From contig CM055108.1 in the NCBI GenBank assembly GCA_029204225.1, positions 11,501,782 through 11,565,781 on the forward strand: DNA of 64,000 nucleotides. The letters are read 5' to 3'. The position numbers and the translations under genes are program-made. Each line of letters opens with the position of its first letter. Positions within the stretch are counted from its first letter, which is position 1. Below the pieces are notes generated by a model. It worked only from the letters and a program-made list of their open reading frames with translations. It had not been told where the DNA came from and searched no databases. The DNA is from Diphasiastrum complanatum (lineage: Eukaryota; Streptophyta; Lycopodiopsida; Lycopodiales; Lycopodiaceae). Below, in pieces: positions 47,479 to 58,961 of the stretch.

Positions 47479-48300
47479 TGATTTTGTCCTCCATCGTCTT
47501 GGGTTTGTGGAATGCGTGGCTGGCAGAGATTGTGCGAGGGCCTTGAGAGGTGGAAGCTTGATGTTCCTCCCTAGCTTGTCCTTGGCTCTGGTTTGTGCCT
47601 TTGCTGATGTCTAGGCCTTGGTCCTAGCCTCTTGGTCTTGAATATCGGGCCCCACTACATCTGTTCCGTGATCTTGGCTCGAATTGGCTTGTGCAGCTTA
47701 TAACGTGGGTGGCACTAGAATTATCACTTGGCCTGGTTGTGGTTGTGCTAACTCCTATAGAGCGCTGCGACGATAATTATTGAAACTTTCTTGGTAGCCA
47801 TCCAGTGTTTGTCGAGATATACCCCCACTTGCTGCATTAAGAAATCCATCTCGTGTTGATTGAGAGGACGATTGGCAGGAATGGGCTGGGCTAATCAAAG
47901 GGCCTCCTCTTGTTGCAAGGTCTGCACCTGTGCTCCCAGGCGTTGATTCTATATTTCAAAGATGAGTAGCTACGAGCAACTGCTTTGCTTGCAACTGGAC
48001 TTCTTGGACCCATGTAGAGGCATTCGTTGCTGATTTGAAGAGGTCTTAATGTAACTTTGGAGGCCTCCTTCATGCTGATGTAGCTTCAACACTAATACTT
48101 TTCTGTCTGCTCATGTTGTATGGCCACTTGTAGGTCTTGTTGGAGCTGAGTGAGTTCTACTATCAATAGAGTGTTGTTGGTGGACAATTACACTACTTGA
48201 CCATCCAGTGAGGTTTTGGTTGCTACCATATCTTGAATAAAAGTACCCAAGGTCTGGTACGTTGATGTGACATCTATGGGCCTGGCCAGTAGGGCACTGC
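47479..48300 (-). pseudogene. Second copy of the extra retroelement ORF
   Basis: Minus-strand DNA matches the extra ORF of 35500-36060. RPLNQHEMDFLMQQVGVYLD here corresponds to RPLSQAEMNLFRHQVQVYI there; the run agccaaggacaagctaggg...atctctgccagcc...atggaggacaaaatcaa corresponds to 35945-36045. The match is cut at 47479 by the AT-rich block, which therefore probably inserted into it or captured its edge. Frame changes and stops throughout. Function unknown. Confidence 0.7.
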
Positions 48301-48935
48301 TTGTTGGGCCTTGCTGAGGTGTTGCCCGGGTGGTATACTCTCTTCTTCGTCTTTAATGAGAATCTCTAGTGCCATCATCCCTTCAGGTGTGGTGAGATCA
48401 GCACATTGTGAGGTGGCAAAGTATGCTGATTGTACGAATGCGTCATCATCCAAGTGTTTGTCAAACTCAGTAATCAGATTAGATGAAGCAGATGGGGGGA
48501 TGATGAGGATGATGATAAGTGTGTATAGGTGGTGGAATGGGTTGTTCGAAGGAGGCAACAAGTGGAAGAGTGGGATATTGGAGGGTGGTGTCGAGGATGG
48601 AAGGAGAGGAAGGAGGTGAGAGGTGGAGCATGTTTAGCCAAGAGAGGGTGACGGCTGACAACTGAGAGTCTTGTGGGTTAATGACAAGCGGTGGAGTGGA
48701 AACAAAAGAGTCAAGAGATTGAAGAGATATGGATGAGTCGATGGTGATGGAGGGTGGAGGAGTAGCGAGAACGGTGGTGGAAGGTGGAGGAATGGGAGCA
48801 ATAGGAATAGAAGAGGTGGTAGCAATTGATGGTGGAATGGAAGCAGAAGAAGTGGATGCAGGACTTCTCCTATCTCTTCACACTCCAAAGAGTACCAACC
48901 AAGATCCTACAAGTACCCAAAAGTACAAATATCTG
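48301..48935. other. Purine-skewed retroelement-derived DNA
   Basis: A G/A-rich plus strand (ggtggagg, gatggaag motifs, 48480-48860) gives proline/leucine/histidine-rich low-complexity ORFs on the minus strand. It probably continues the extra-ORF relic upstream (DLTTPEGMMALEILIKDEEE on the minus strand at 48274-48561 is the only protein-like piece). Nothing further is recognised. Confidence 0.45.
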
Positions 48936-49455
48936 ATCTGATAGCATGACGTCAAAAGATACACTTTAGATCGTGGCTAATCTGCCACTCTTATAATTTT
49001 CTGATTAGTTTTAGCTGGTTAATCACTCTAATCTTAAAAGTTACATAGAGCGACTATATACTTGTTGGATGATACTTGACAATATAGATGACAGAATACA
49101 CATACAGTGTGGTAGTCTGATGCTAGTAAGCAATCAAGACGAAATCACAGAATACATGTCTGCCTGCGTGCAAAGACAATTCTGTCAAGGATCTGTAGAT
49201 CCAACTGTCCGCTAGTAAAGCGAGACAATTGCTCATGAGAGAACTGTGTTTCTCCCATGCCAACGCACTACGTGGATTTGCATGCGGTGCTTGAAAAAAT
49301 CAGAGAAAGATCAATATAGATGTTTTTCGGACTGTAGGAGTGATTCAGCTAGCAGTGCCCAGTGATTGCATCTGAACTCCATCTGAATCGTAAGAAGATC
49401 GTGGTTGTCGCGACTGTTTCACGATTTCTTCTTCTTCTTCGATCAATTTTCATCA
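48936..49455 (+). repeat. 5' LTR of third Copia family (left edge uncertain)
   Basis: The stretch ends ttttcatca two bases before a perfect PBS at 49457. It contains a TATA-like site only weakly. No 3' LTR is present because the element is truncated. Confidence 0.5.
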
Positions 49456-49456
49456 A

Positions 49457-49469
49457 TGGTATCAGAGCC
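49457..49469 (+). promoter_or_regulatory. Primer-binding site (tRNA-iMet)
   Basis: tggtatcagagcc, identical to the site at 9322. Confidence 0.9.
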
Positions 49470-49558
49470 TACCTGTATTATTATAATATGACATAGCCAA
49501 GAAGCTATCAGATCTAGGAGGCCAAGCATTCAACCGAGGAAATAGACTCCAAGGAGCA

Positions 49559-50640
49559 ATGGCCTTAATCAGCAGCATGCAGAGCAAGACCTGCACAATT
49601 CTTGATTCTTCAGGATCTAACTTTCTAGCGTGGAAAGTCAAGACATCACTCATACTCAAGGGCGAAAGTTTATTTCCCTGGGTGGATGGCACAAAAGAGA
49701 TGCCTACCACATCAGGCAAGGAGCTACGCGAATGGAGGGAGAAAAACGACAAGGCAGTAGCCTTGCTATCATCTTCCATCGAAGATAGTCTCACACTTGA
49801 CCTGGCAACACTCTCCAAAGCTAAGGAGATGTGGGATGCATTGCTCACCAGATTTCAGACGAAAACAAGAAGTCAAATCATGATACTGGAAGACCAGCTG
49901 ACGAATCTATAGTGGGATGGAAAAGACCTCACTTTTTTTGTAAGGAAGATGAAGGATCTGTTTCTGTCACTACATAACTCTGGAGCAGAGAACGTTGTGT
50001 CAGTTGAGAAGCAGCTCACATACCTGTTGAGAGCCTTACCCAGATCATTTCAGATGACAAGAATCCTGCTCGCGAAAGATCCTACCATGAACCTCGAAAA
50101 GGTGATTGTTGAGATTCGAGAGAAAGTCAAGGCCAAAGAACATCTTGATCACAAGGATGGTTCTGACCAAGCCCTCTACGACAACAAAGAAAGATCCAAG
50201 AAACAGTTTAAGCCTAAGAGGGAGTCGAATCAGAGGCAGGATCGTGACTAGCAAGCAAAGGAAACCGACAAGGGCAATTGGAAGACCAAAAAGAGGTCAA
50301 AACAACAAGGTGCAGACAAGAAGACTTGCATGAGATGCAGAAGAGATGGGCATACATTAGATACATGATGGCTCAATCCCAAGATTGAGTGTATTCATTG
50401 CCACAAGAAGGATCACACAGCCATGGATTGCAGCCAGAATCCGAGAAACAAATCAGCACAGAGCAGACAGAAGAATAACAATAGTTCATCCTATGTCGAG
50501 GAGCCCGAGAGCTCGAAGATGGGCGAAGAAAGAACGAACAGAAACTGTTAGGCCACCTACATCTGTGAAGACGTGTGTGCAGCATCAACATTTGACACAT
50601 ATGAGGTGATCCTAGATCCAACCACCTCACACTTCGAGAC
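49559..50640 (+). pseudogene. Copia gag with two CCHC knuckles
   Basis: ATG 49559 starts MALISSMQSKTCTILDSSGS with the NFLAWKVKTSLILKGESLF block, then the UBN2 core (KAKEMWDALLTRFQTKTRSQ) to a stop at 49910-49912. The same frame resumes (FVRKMKDLFLSLHNSGAENV, LLRALPRSFQMTRILLAKDP). After another stop come two zinc knuckles: CMRCRRDGHTLDT with the last Cys lost to TGA (about 50329-50370), and CIHCHKKDHTAMDC (about 50393-50435). The sequence differs from the family at 9938 and is a distinct lineage. Confidence 0.85.
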
Positions 50641-51506
50641 ATCAAGATGAATCATGTCTGATTTCAGAAGTGTAGATCCTTCAAGATTCATAGTTCTTGG
50701 AGATAGATCTAGACATCAAGTGAACGGTATTGGTTCACTATGGCTCAACACCAACGACAAAGACAGATGACTCGAAGACAATCTGTTCATGCCTACTCTG
50801 CAACAAGACTTGCTTTTTGTAACAAGAATAGTAGATGCAGGGATGTGTGTGACATTTTCTAATGAAGCATGCAACGTGATTGACGCCAGTACCAGTACTC
50901 TGATCGCTCAAGGTAGAAGGAAAGGAAACCTATATCATCTGAAGGTATGTCTACCTGAAGATCAGATGCATCAAACTCATGATGACCAACCAGAAACTCT
51001 GTGACACAGAAGACTCAACCACATGAACTCAATGGCACTTTATCAAACAAGCCATTATGGAACGATAACAGGGGCCAGCATCATGCAACCAGTTTGACCA
51101 CCTGTGATGCATGTTTGAAGGGCAAGATGTCATGTACTCCATTCATCAAAGACTCATATGGAGCAACCAAGAGTCTGGAGCTAGTGCATTCTGACATCTA
51201 CAGACCATTCAACGTGATCTCAGTAGGAGGTTCAAAGTATTATATTACCTTCATTGATGACTATAACAAATTTGCTAGAGTGTATTTTATTCAGAATAAA
51301 TTTGAAGCACTTGATAAATTCACAGAATATGTGAATTGGACTGAGAGATGTACAGACAGTAAAGTGAAGCAGATCAGAATAGATTGAGGTGGCAAATACA
51401 TCTCGAATCACTTCACTGACTTCTACAATGATCGTGGCATCATTCATAGAAGGACTACAGCCTACATACCGTAGCACAATGGTGTTGGTGAATGAAAGAA
51501 CATGAG
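50580..51506 (+). pseudogene. Copia protease and integrase N-half, truncated
   Basis: The protease block reads VILDPTTSHFE where DSGAS is expected, so the catalytic site is lost (about 50607). PTLQQDLLFVTRIVDAGMCV and ARCHVLHSSK-like pre-integrase codons follow. The integrase core then reads LELVHSDIYRPF, YYITFIDDYNKFARVYF, KVKQIRID-stop-GGKYIS and NGVGE-stop-KN (51180-51500). The match stops at about 51506 inside integrase where an unrelated LTR begins. Confidence 0.8.
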
Positions 51507-52566
51507 GAAGTCCTCCAAATCCAAGGTAGAGCCTCCAAATGTCCTCCAAGCAACCTACAAGCTTCAAGATGCTCCCCAACTCCAAGCTAGGATGCCTCCA
51601 CCTGCAAGTAAGGATCTGCAAGCCTCCAACAATCTCTCTTCCACCTGTGTCCCTACTCTTTAATCACAAAGATAGATAACAAGTTGGCCTCAAGTATTCA
51701 CCACCCAACCATAGTTAGATCCAAGCTCCAAGCAAGACCTATCTAGCACCCCCTTGCTAACCATAAACAAATCACAAACATACCACAACACTCTATAGCA
51801 TACTCAAGATCCAAACCCTACTTATGTTCCATACCATAAGCAAGATCCAAACCTTAAGCATACTACCACAAAAAAGTACTCTACACACTAGTAGCAACAC
51901 TAGAGCATAAGCAAAGCAAACAAGAGAGATCTCTCCCTCCCAATAGGCACCCTACTACCCTCATATAGATGGCTCATGGTCCCCTCCAATGGACTATGGA
52001 GTTCCATGCTCATCCAGTGAGAGAGAGAGAAGCCTAGGGGAGTTAAAGAATCTCCAAGAGCCTCCATAGGCTTATGGAGTGTCAAGAGACACCTTCCATA
52101 ACCTATGACTCTTTGAATGCCTTTCGTGTGGGAGTTGGGAACTCAATGGACCCTTTGGGAGGGCACCCTCCTACTAGGCCCCAAAGCCCAAGTTGTACAA
52201 GTATACTTTGGTCCTAGACCAATAAAGTAATATGGTTCAAGGTTGAGGCCCAAGGTTTAGAAAAATAGTCATTCAATGACTTTCTAACACCTCTCTAGGT
52301 TCCATACCTCCGTCCAAGGCATAGATACCTATCTGCCCTTAACCAAGGACACTAGTACCTTAATCTAAGTCACCTATCCTTAATCCTAAGGGTATCCCTT
52401 ATCCAAGGGTCATGTGACTCCATACCTCTGACCAAGGTATAGTCACTTGCTTGCTCTTATCCAAAGGCACATACCCTTAATCCTAAGGGTAACTTGACAT
52501 TTAGCCCCCAACACTAAATGGACCAATAGGGGTCTGAAGTACTACTAGTTACATAGGTATGTAACA
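51507..52566 (-). repeat. 3' LTR of chromodomain gypsy element (left edge approximate)
   Basis: The right end is gtatgtaaca followed by ttccttccccct; on the minus strand this is a purine tract agggggaaggaa followed by tgttacatacc, a PPT/LTR junction. The LTR body has clusters of ccaagg/taaggg motifs (52300-52500). The left end is placed where the Copia integrase match stops. Confidence 0.6.
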
Positions 52567-52578
52567 TTCCTTCCCCCT
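52567..52578 (-). promoter_or_regulatory. Polypurine tract of gypsy element
   Basis: ttccttccccct on the plus strand, a pure purine tract on the element strand next to the LTR terminus. Confidence 0.75.
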
Positions 52579-52582
52579 AAAC

Positions 52583-53098
52583 TTAAATTTTTCCTTGTAG
52601 GGAAAAATTTGAAAAATTCATTTGGAAATCAGTCTCCTTTTCCCAAGTATCCTCCTCTTCTGATTTGCCCCTCCACCTAACTAAAAATTCCCAAAGCACT
52701 TTACGTAGAGTCCTCTGCCAGCTATTAACAATTGCCTGGAGTTCAGGTGGTCCACTCACAGACTCATCACGAAGGAGTTCCACTAGATCTTCCACAAGGA
52801 CCAGGGTCTCCCCAACTCCCAACGAGGGTTTCAACTTACTAACATTAAAAACAGGATAAATTCCAACGTTAGTTGGAAGGTCTAGTTTGTATGCGACCTT
52901 GTTTATCACTTGGATAACCTTAAAAGGACCACAATACCTAGGCGTCAACTTTGCACACTTAATAGTCTTCAAGTCCCTAGAGTGATTAGGGACTCTCAAA
53001 AACACCCAGTTGTTGACCATGAATACCTTGTGCTTTCGAGATAAATCAGCATAGTGCCTTGCCTTGTCTTGGGCACTTCTTATGCTATCTTTAGCCAA
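52583..53098 (-). pseudogene. Integrase C-terminus with chromodomain
   Basis: 171 codons open: VFLRVPNHSRDLKTIKCAK, LTPRYCGPFKVIQVINKVAY and LDLPTNVGIYPVFNVSKLKP are the gypsy integrase C-terminal fold. PPELQAIVNSWQRTLRKVLW then EFLVRWRGKSEEEDTWEKET is a chromodomain with the WRG and TWE landmarks. Chromodomains target chromovirus insertion to particular chromatin. The frame is open here although upstream parts of pol are broken. Confidence 0.9.
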
Positions 53099-53960
53099 CT
53101 ATAACATTTCTTGCATATCCGCAAGGAAATTAGCTGCGGCTTGCACCTGTAGGTTTTTCATGCCAACACTAATTGGTGATCGAGGTTGAAAACCATACAT
53201 AAACATGAAAGGGCTGAATCAGTCGCTGAATGTTTTGCACTGTTATATGCAAATTCCACTAGTGGAAGGTACTGTTTCCAATCAGTTGATCGCCCACATA
53301 TGCTCAAAGCATATCATCCATCGTCTGATTCGTCTTTTCCATTTGACCATCTGATTCGGGATGATCTGTAGAACTCATACTTAAAATTGTTTCCAACTTT
53401 TCAAATACTGCTTGCCAAAAATTCCTAGTGAATTTTGGATCATGGTCACTGACAATATTACAAGGCAGCATGCACAGTCATAAAACTTCTCAACAAACAG
53501 TTGAGCTAGTTCTGAAGCTTTAACAGTATATTTTGTTGGGATAAACTGAGCAAACTTCGTAAGTCTATCAACAATGACCCAAATCGAATTGTGGCCCTTC
53601 CGTGTACGTGGAAGCCCGACCACAAAATCCATAAATATACTTTGTCACTTTCCGATAGGAATATCTAAAGGATGTAATAGGCCACTAGCTTTTAGCCTCT
53701 CTGTTTTATTTAACTAGCACTTAGTACATTTAAGTAGATGGGCCACTATCTGATTTTTCATCTTAGGCCACCAAAATTGCCTTTGAACTAAGTCAAGTAT
53801 TCTTTGTATACCCGGATGTCCTATGCATGGACTATCATGACACTCATGCAAGATTTGGGCCCTTACAATGTCATTCTCCGATACACACACCTTTCCTTTA
53901 CGAAACAAAATCATGTTTCGAATTAGGAAATTCGTTTCAGTCTTTCCCTAATTCGAGGAA
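53099..53960 (-). pseudogene. Gypsy integrase zinc and core domains, broken
   Basis: The HHCC zinc domain spans 53714-53914 (ILHECHDSPCIGHPGIQR, FWWPKMKNQI, LLKCTKC). The core begins [20 protein letters not shown] and [15 protein letters not shown] (53381-53632). The second catalytic Asp region is degraded ([13 protein letters not shown]) and the third lies in a stretch of stops near 53300-53350. It cannot be functional. Confidence 0.85.
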
Positions 53961-54541
53961 TCTTGCAAACCTGAATCGACCCTCAAAAGTACTTGTTGCC
54001 AATACTTTCCAAAAAAGGGATCGGACTCATATAGTCCTTGAAGAGATTGAAACAACTCCGGTTCTATAAAAGTAAAGCACAACTGATTAATAACCGGTAA
54101 CTGACTCAAAGCATCTGCTAGAGTATTTTGACTTTCTTTACAATAACGTATAGAAAAGTCAAAGATTTGCATCAGCTCAGCCCATCTAACTTGTCTCCCA
54201 TTTAAATCTGTAGCATCATAGAAATATCAAAGAGTTTGATGATCCGTCAAAACTTCAAATCTAGCTCCATACTAATAATGTCGCCAAATTTTCAAGGAAT
54301 GAACAATTGCAAACAGTTCATTCTCATAGGTACGATACCTAGACTGAGCAGGATTGAGTTTTTTGCTTTCATAAGCCATAGGATGTCCATCCTGCATCAA
54401 AACAGCTCCAATAGCATAATCATTGGCATCGGTCCTAACCACAAAAGCCTTATTAGGATCGCCAATGATTAGTATTGGTGCCGAAGTGACACTTTTCTTA
54501 AGAAACTCAAAAGAATTATTCATATCCTCCATCCACACCAC
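53948..54541 (-). pseudogene. Gypsy RNase H, broken
   Basis: MVWMEDMNNSFEFLKKSVTS, APILIIGDPNKAFVVRTDAN, DYAIGAVLMQDGHPMAYESK and YRTYENELFAIVHSLKIWRHY are the canonical blocks with Asp and Glu catalytic residues. Two stops follow near 54270, then LTDHQTL and YCKESQNTLADALSQLPV at the end. Confidence 0.88.
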
Positions 54542-54551
54542 TAGTGAACTC

Positions 54552-55290
54552 TTAGCCCTTTCGGCTTAGTTTCTTATAGTCTTTCAAAACCTGGGTAAGG
54601 GGAAATGCCAATCGAGCAAATTGGGAAATATGCCAATGGAAAAATCCTACAAACCCCAAGAAAGACTTAATTTTCCGAACTGTGGTGAGAATAGGCCAAC
54701 CAATAACCCTTTGTATACAATCGGCCTCAATCTCCACTCCCCGCCCCAAGTAGGACAATTCCTTAGCTAAAAAGTCACACTTAGACTCCTTGGCAAAGAG
54801 CTTTTTCCTTCTTAGAATGTCCAACACAATTCTAAGATGCCCTTTATGTTCCGCCAAAGACTTACTGAACACTAGGATATTATCTAAGAATACCACTACA
54901 AATCTTCCCAAATATGGCCTGAACAAATTGTTCATCATCTGTTGGAAAATTGCCGATGCATTGGTCAAACCAAAAGGCAACACCAAAAATTTGTAGTGAC
55001 CAAAGCGAGTTCGAAACTCGATTTTTGGTATATCTTCTGCCTTAATGCGTATATGATGGTAGACCGATCTTACATCTATCTTGGTAAAGTACCCAGCACC
55101 ACCAAGATAGTCTATTAGATCATTCATCTGCGACAATGGATATCTATTCTTAACGGTTACCTTGTTCAATTTTCTTATAGTCGACGTAAAACCTTATAAT
55201 CCCATCCTTCTTGGCAACCAGAACCACTGGTGATGCCCAAGGAGACTTACTAGGTTGTACCCACCCCTTTTTTAGGTAATCATGTAATTG
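54552..55290 (-). pseudogene. Gypsy reverse transcriptase with mutated YLDD
   Basis: RT starts near 55280 (VQPSKSPWASPVVLVAKKDG), breaks frame at about 55170, then reads open for 205 codons: YFTKIDVRSVYHHIRIKAED, FLVLPFGLTNASAIFQQMMN, then FLDNILVFSKS at about 54890, where the second catalytic Asp is Asn. KESKCDFLAKELSYLG and IKSFLGFVGFFHWHISQF complete the thumb region. Loss of the Asp would abolish polymerase activity even if the frame were restored. Confidence 0.9.
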
Positions 55291-56110
55291 CCTATTCACC
55301 TCGGCTTCTTCCGATGCACTCATCCTATAAGGACGCTATGCGATTAAAATCGCTCCAAGTATTAGGTCAATTTTATGATCAACTGTCCTTTCTGGTGGTA
55401 AACCTACAGGAAGGTCTAAAAAAACATTATTGAATTCCTGCCTAAGTTCATTATAGGCTTCAAATTCTGTAGTGTGTGCACTGGGTATATTTATGGCATT
55501 TGTATAAGTTCATCATCATTGCAACAAATGATATCGTTAAGAAAACATAAATAAACTTTAAAATCAAAATTCTTCATAATAGAATTAAGTTCCTATTTAG
55601 AATAAGGGTTAACATTTTTAGTGTCAACACTTAATTAAAGAATTTTCATGCATAAAAGAAAAATGTTTTTCAATAAAATAAATTCTCAATGACTTGTTCT
55701 TATCAAAATGCCATTGTTGCGCAAGAACAATATTTACATTAGCTAATGCAACAACATAGAATTCTAGTTTTCAGAATAATCCCGAATGTGCAATTTTACA
55801 TCAGGAACAATAAAATCCATCAAATCAGAATTACTTCCCGATGCCATTGTCACATGATATTTTTCTCACTTTTTCTGGTAGGAAGGTTTGGCGTCTGCAT
55901 CAAATTTACATTAATAAAGTTATGAGTGGGATCCCGTGTCAAAAAGAACATTAACAACTTGATCATTAACTTTTCCTATTAATGCAAATAAGGTCATTAG
56001 GTCCAAAAACTAAAAAACTAAGGAAACAGACATCCATCTCATTACTTCGAGATAGATAACCTGAGGTTGAAGCTTGTTTTTTGACGCAATCACATGCAAA
56101 GTGACCCTCG
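55291..56110 (-). pseudogene. Gypsy protease region and gag knuckle remnant
   Basis: Very degraded. On the minus strand the rightmost recognisable piece is KSEGHFACDC, the second half of a CCHC knuckle (about 56075-56108), followed leftward by an aspartic-protease region of which only FLFDTGSHS-like codons near 55915-55945 survive. This is the expected gag-to-pol transition for the minus-strand element. Confidence 0.55.
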
Positions 56111-56321
56111 GATTTCGAAAATTCATTTATTTCGTAAATTTTAGTGTTGGTTATAAAAGTTGTTGTTGTTTAATCCGATCTGATATTGATTTGACAAAAG
56201 TTTGCATAAATCACGACTTGTTGATTAATATCAATCTGTTATGAAGGTTTTCAACGTTTCACTTATTAGTTGATGATTGGATCTCGACTAATTAAAGCGA
56301 GTTTTGCATGTTAGGAAATCA

Positions 56322-57045
56322 ATATGGCACACGATAATGCAAATGCAACTCTTGATGGTCAGTGCCAATGCCTACCTATCTGCAAATTTGCCAGTCGTTA
56401 AGCCAAGCACTTAATGAGATTAACAACACGAACACTTTGCGTGATCAACAAATGAAAGTGTTGTTAATCAAGTGAGAGCTTTATCTGCTCCAAATTTGGG
56501 CTTTTAGCTTGAACCTTTTTTGGGAGAGAAAAAAGAGAAAAAAACCTGAAATTGTGGATGACTGGTTAACCAAGTCGACCGATTATTTTAATCTTCCTGA
56601 GGAGAAAAATATTGAGAGTGTTATTCTATTCTTCTGTGGCAAAGCTTCGTCATGGTGGCGTGACTTGCAATCTAATCCTACCACATGGGACGAGTTTATG
56701 GAAGTGTTCAGAAAGTTGTTTGTGGTTGTGAACGACTCAGATTTTTATCAAAGACTTGTGAATTGCAAAATAGGTACTCGGAGTTTGGACTCGTTCCCAC
56801 AAGATTTTATGGATTTATGGAATAAAATCCCCTCATTCGAGGCAAAACTAGCATTGTGGCAGTTAGGTCTGCCCGCAGATTATCAGAATGAGTGTAAGCA
56901 TAACGTGCTTCAATCCTTTGATGATGTTGTTAATGTCGCGAAAGCATATGACTCCATGATAGTGACATCTAGGAAGCAGTTACAGGCTAATCCATCTGGA
57001 TCATCCGGACCCAGCCAAAAAAAAAGAGAAGAAAAGAGTTTGTGA
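56322..57045 (+). pseudogene. Gypsy gag (Retrotrans_gag) on the opposite strand
   Basis: Starts near ATG 56322 (MAHDNANATLDGQ), with a stop at 56473, then open to 57045: VDDWLTKSTDYFNLPEEKNI, FFCGKASSWWRDLQSNPTTW, DEFMEVFRKLF, LWNKIPSFEAKLALWQLGLP, VAKAYDSMIVTSRKQLQANP. This is the Retrotrans_gag domain of Ty3/gypsy elements. It ends in a serine/lysine-rich linker with no CCHC knuckle, while a knuckle without its gag lies on the minus strand 200 bp away. The two may be parts of one element separated by an inversion. Confidence 0.85.
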
Positions 57046-58961
57046 CATTCAATGCCAAAATATGTTAAAATCTCCACCCTTCTTGATTGAACATAAAAAG
57101 TAAAATACGTGCCATTATTCATAGTAGTGAAAAAACGGACACTTATTGCCTCATTGGCTATTGGCCACCTTATTATTTGAATTCTAAAAGAAGTAAAAAC
57201 TACAACCTATTTTACTAATTTGATTTTTAATTCTCTAATTGATCTAACTCCAATAATGGCCTAAAAATCACTTATTCCTATTTATTTAATAAAATACCAA
57301 TGTGTAGATTGGACTTACACACACAAAGTGTCAAATCTGTCAAATACAAACTTCACTCTATTAAAATACAATCTGTCTGATGTGTGATTTAATGGCCATT
57401 GGTTTGTTACTAAACTTCTATAAGTACTTAAAAACCATTGTTTGAAAACATAAATGCTAGAATGTAAATACTTTGAATACTGATCGTGATTACTCTGAAT
57501 ATTGAAACACGAATACTCTAAATACTAATTGTGAATAATTTGTTACTACTACATGAATAATTTGAATAATAACTATAAATACTATAGAACTAAAATCTAA
57601 AATTGAAACATAGATATTTGGAATATGATTATGGTCAATGGTGATTATGATAATCCAAATATTACTTTCATAAATATTAAAAGACAAGATTCAAAACGTT
57701 GAATCATGTTTTTGTGAATTTTGAGATTGTGAATGTTGAATCATTTTTTTAAATAGTGTAGTAATGAAAAAAAATCATGACCTTTAAAAACTAAAATTGT
57801 AAATATTAAATTGTGACTTTTTGTAGATTATGAATCAAATACTTTAATACCGATGTGAATTTCATTAATACTAGATTTTGAATCTACAATAACTCAAAAA
57901 TTAAAAAATCTACTACTTTTAAGTATTCAAGTGCACAAACTATCGTCATTCTCATTAATTTAATCATAAAATTGTCACTTGTGAAATTTATAACTATTTT
58001 CTTCAAATTGTAAACAATAAATTATGAAATTCATTGATGTTTTTATAAATTCGTGAACGTGCATATTGATTTATGTATAATACATAAGCTACTTTTGAAA
58101 AAATTGATTTTGAGAGCATTGATATTGGATTGGGCTATTGTCTTGTCCTAGATGCCAATCTCAAACTACAAAACACCAAATATTGATACTAAAATAGTAA
58201 AAGTGGAATTTTAAAATCACAAAATTTGAATTTTAAGCTAAGAAAAAAACATTCCAATTACTATGCAATATTTCTAGGTCAATTGTATCTACGAATGATT
58301 TTCATACAATCTTACTTGGTGATAGTTTGTTTACTTAAGACATTCATAAAATCTTGAAACACCACATTTATGGCAAGGCCTTTGCAATTTATATACCACA
58401 ACAATGACATGCAAATTTTTGTGATCATTGTGGAATTTATGTAATTAAAAAAAAAGCTTTCTAAATTGTTGAATGTAACATAAGACTCATGATAATGAAA
58501 GCAATCTCATACATTAAAAAAGATTTCAAGCACAAGGACAATAGTTTGCACAAACCAATTGGTACTTCAACATACATTCCTAGTCAATAAAATAGGCTTG
58601 GATGATAACTTACCAGAAACTAAACCATAAGAAGTGGACCCAAGCAATCAACATCAATATATGTAGCAAATCAAAACTTCTCTAGCGAATCAAAATGTTT
58701 TCCCATCCAAAATGTAGTAAATGATAAGCATTTGGTATGCATTACACACACCAATACAACGTCAATGTAGATAGTTGATAATTTGCACTCAATGCCTATC
58801 AAATTATATAAGCTTCAATTGAAATCTTACAAATTGTTGTTTCTTTCAATTACATAGCCAGGCTCAACCTCACACATTTGAACACCATCACTATTTTTTG
58901 TCGGCGGGTGATGAAATGCAAACATCCTTTTCCAAAAAACTTTTTTCACAACAACATGGCA
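57046..58961. other. AT-rich intergenic DNA
   Basis: No gene is recognised. 57470-57900 is a degenerate low-complexity sequence built on gaatactntgaatantaa motifs. The region is downstream of the LSm11-like gene and may include its 3' UTR near 58900. Confidence 0.55.

Noticed and set aside
48274-48888. Proline/leucine/histidine-rich proteins on the minus strand
   Set aside because: Low-complexity products of a purine-skewed strand; no conserved domain.
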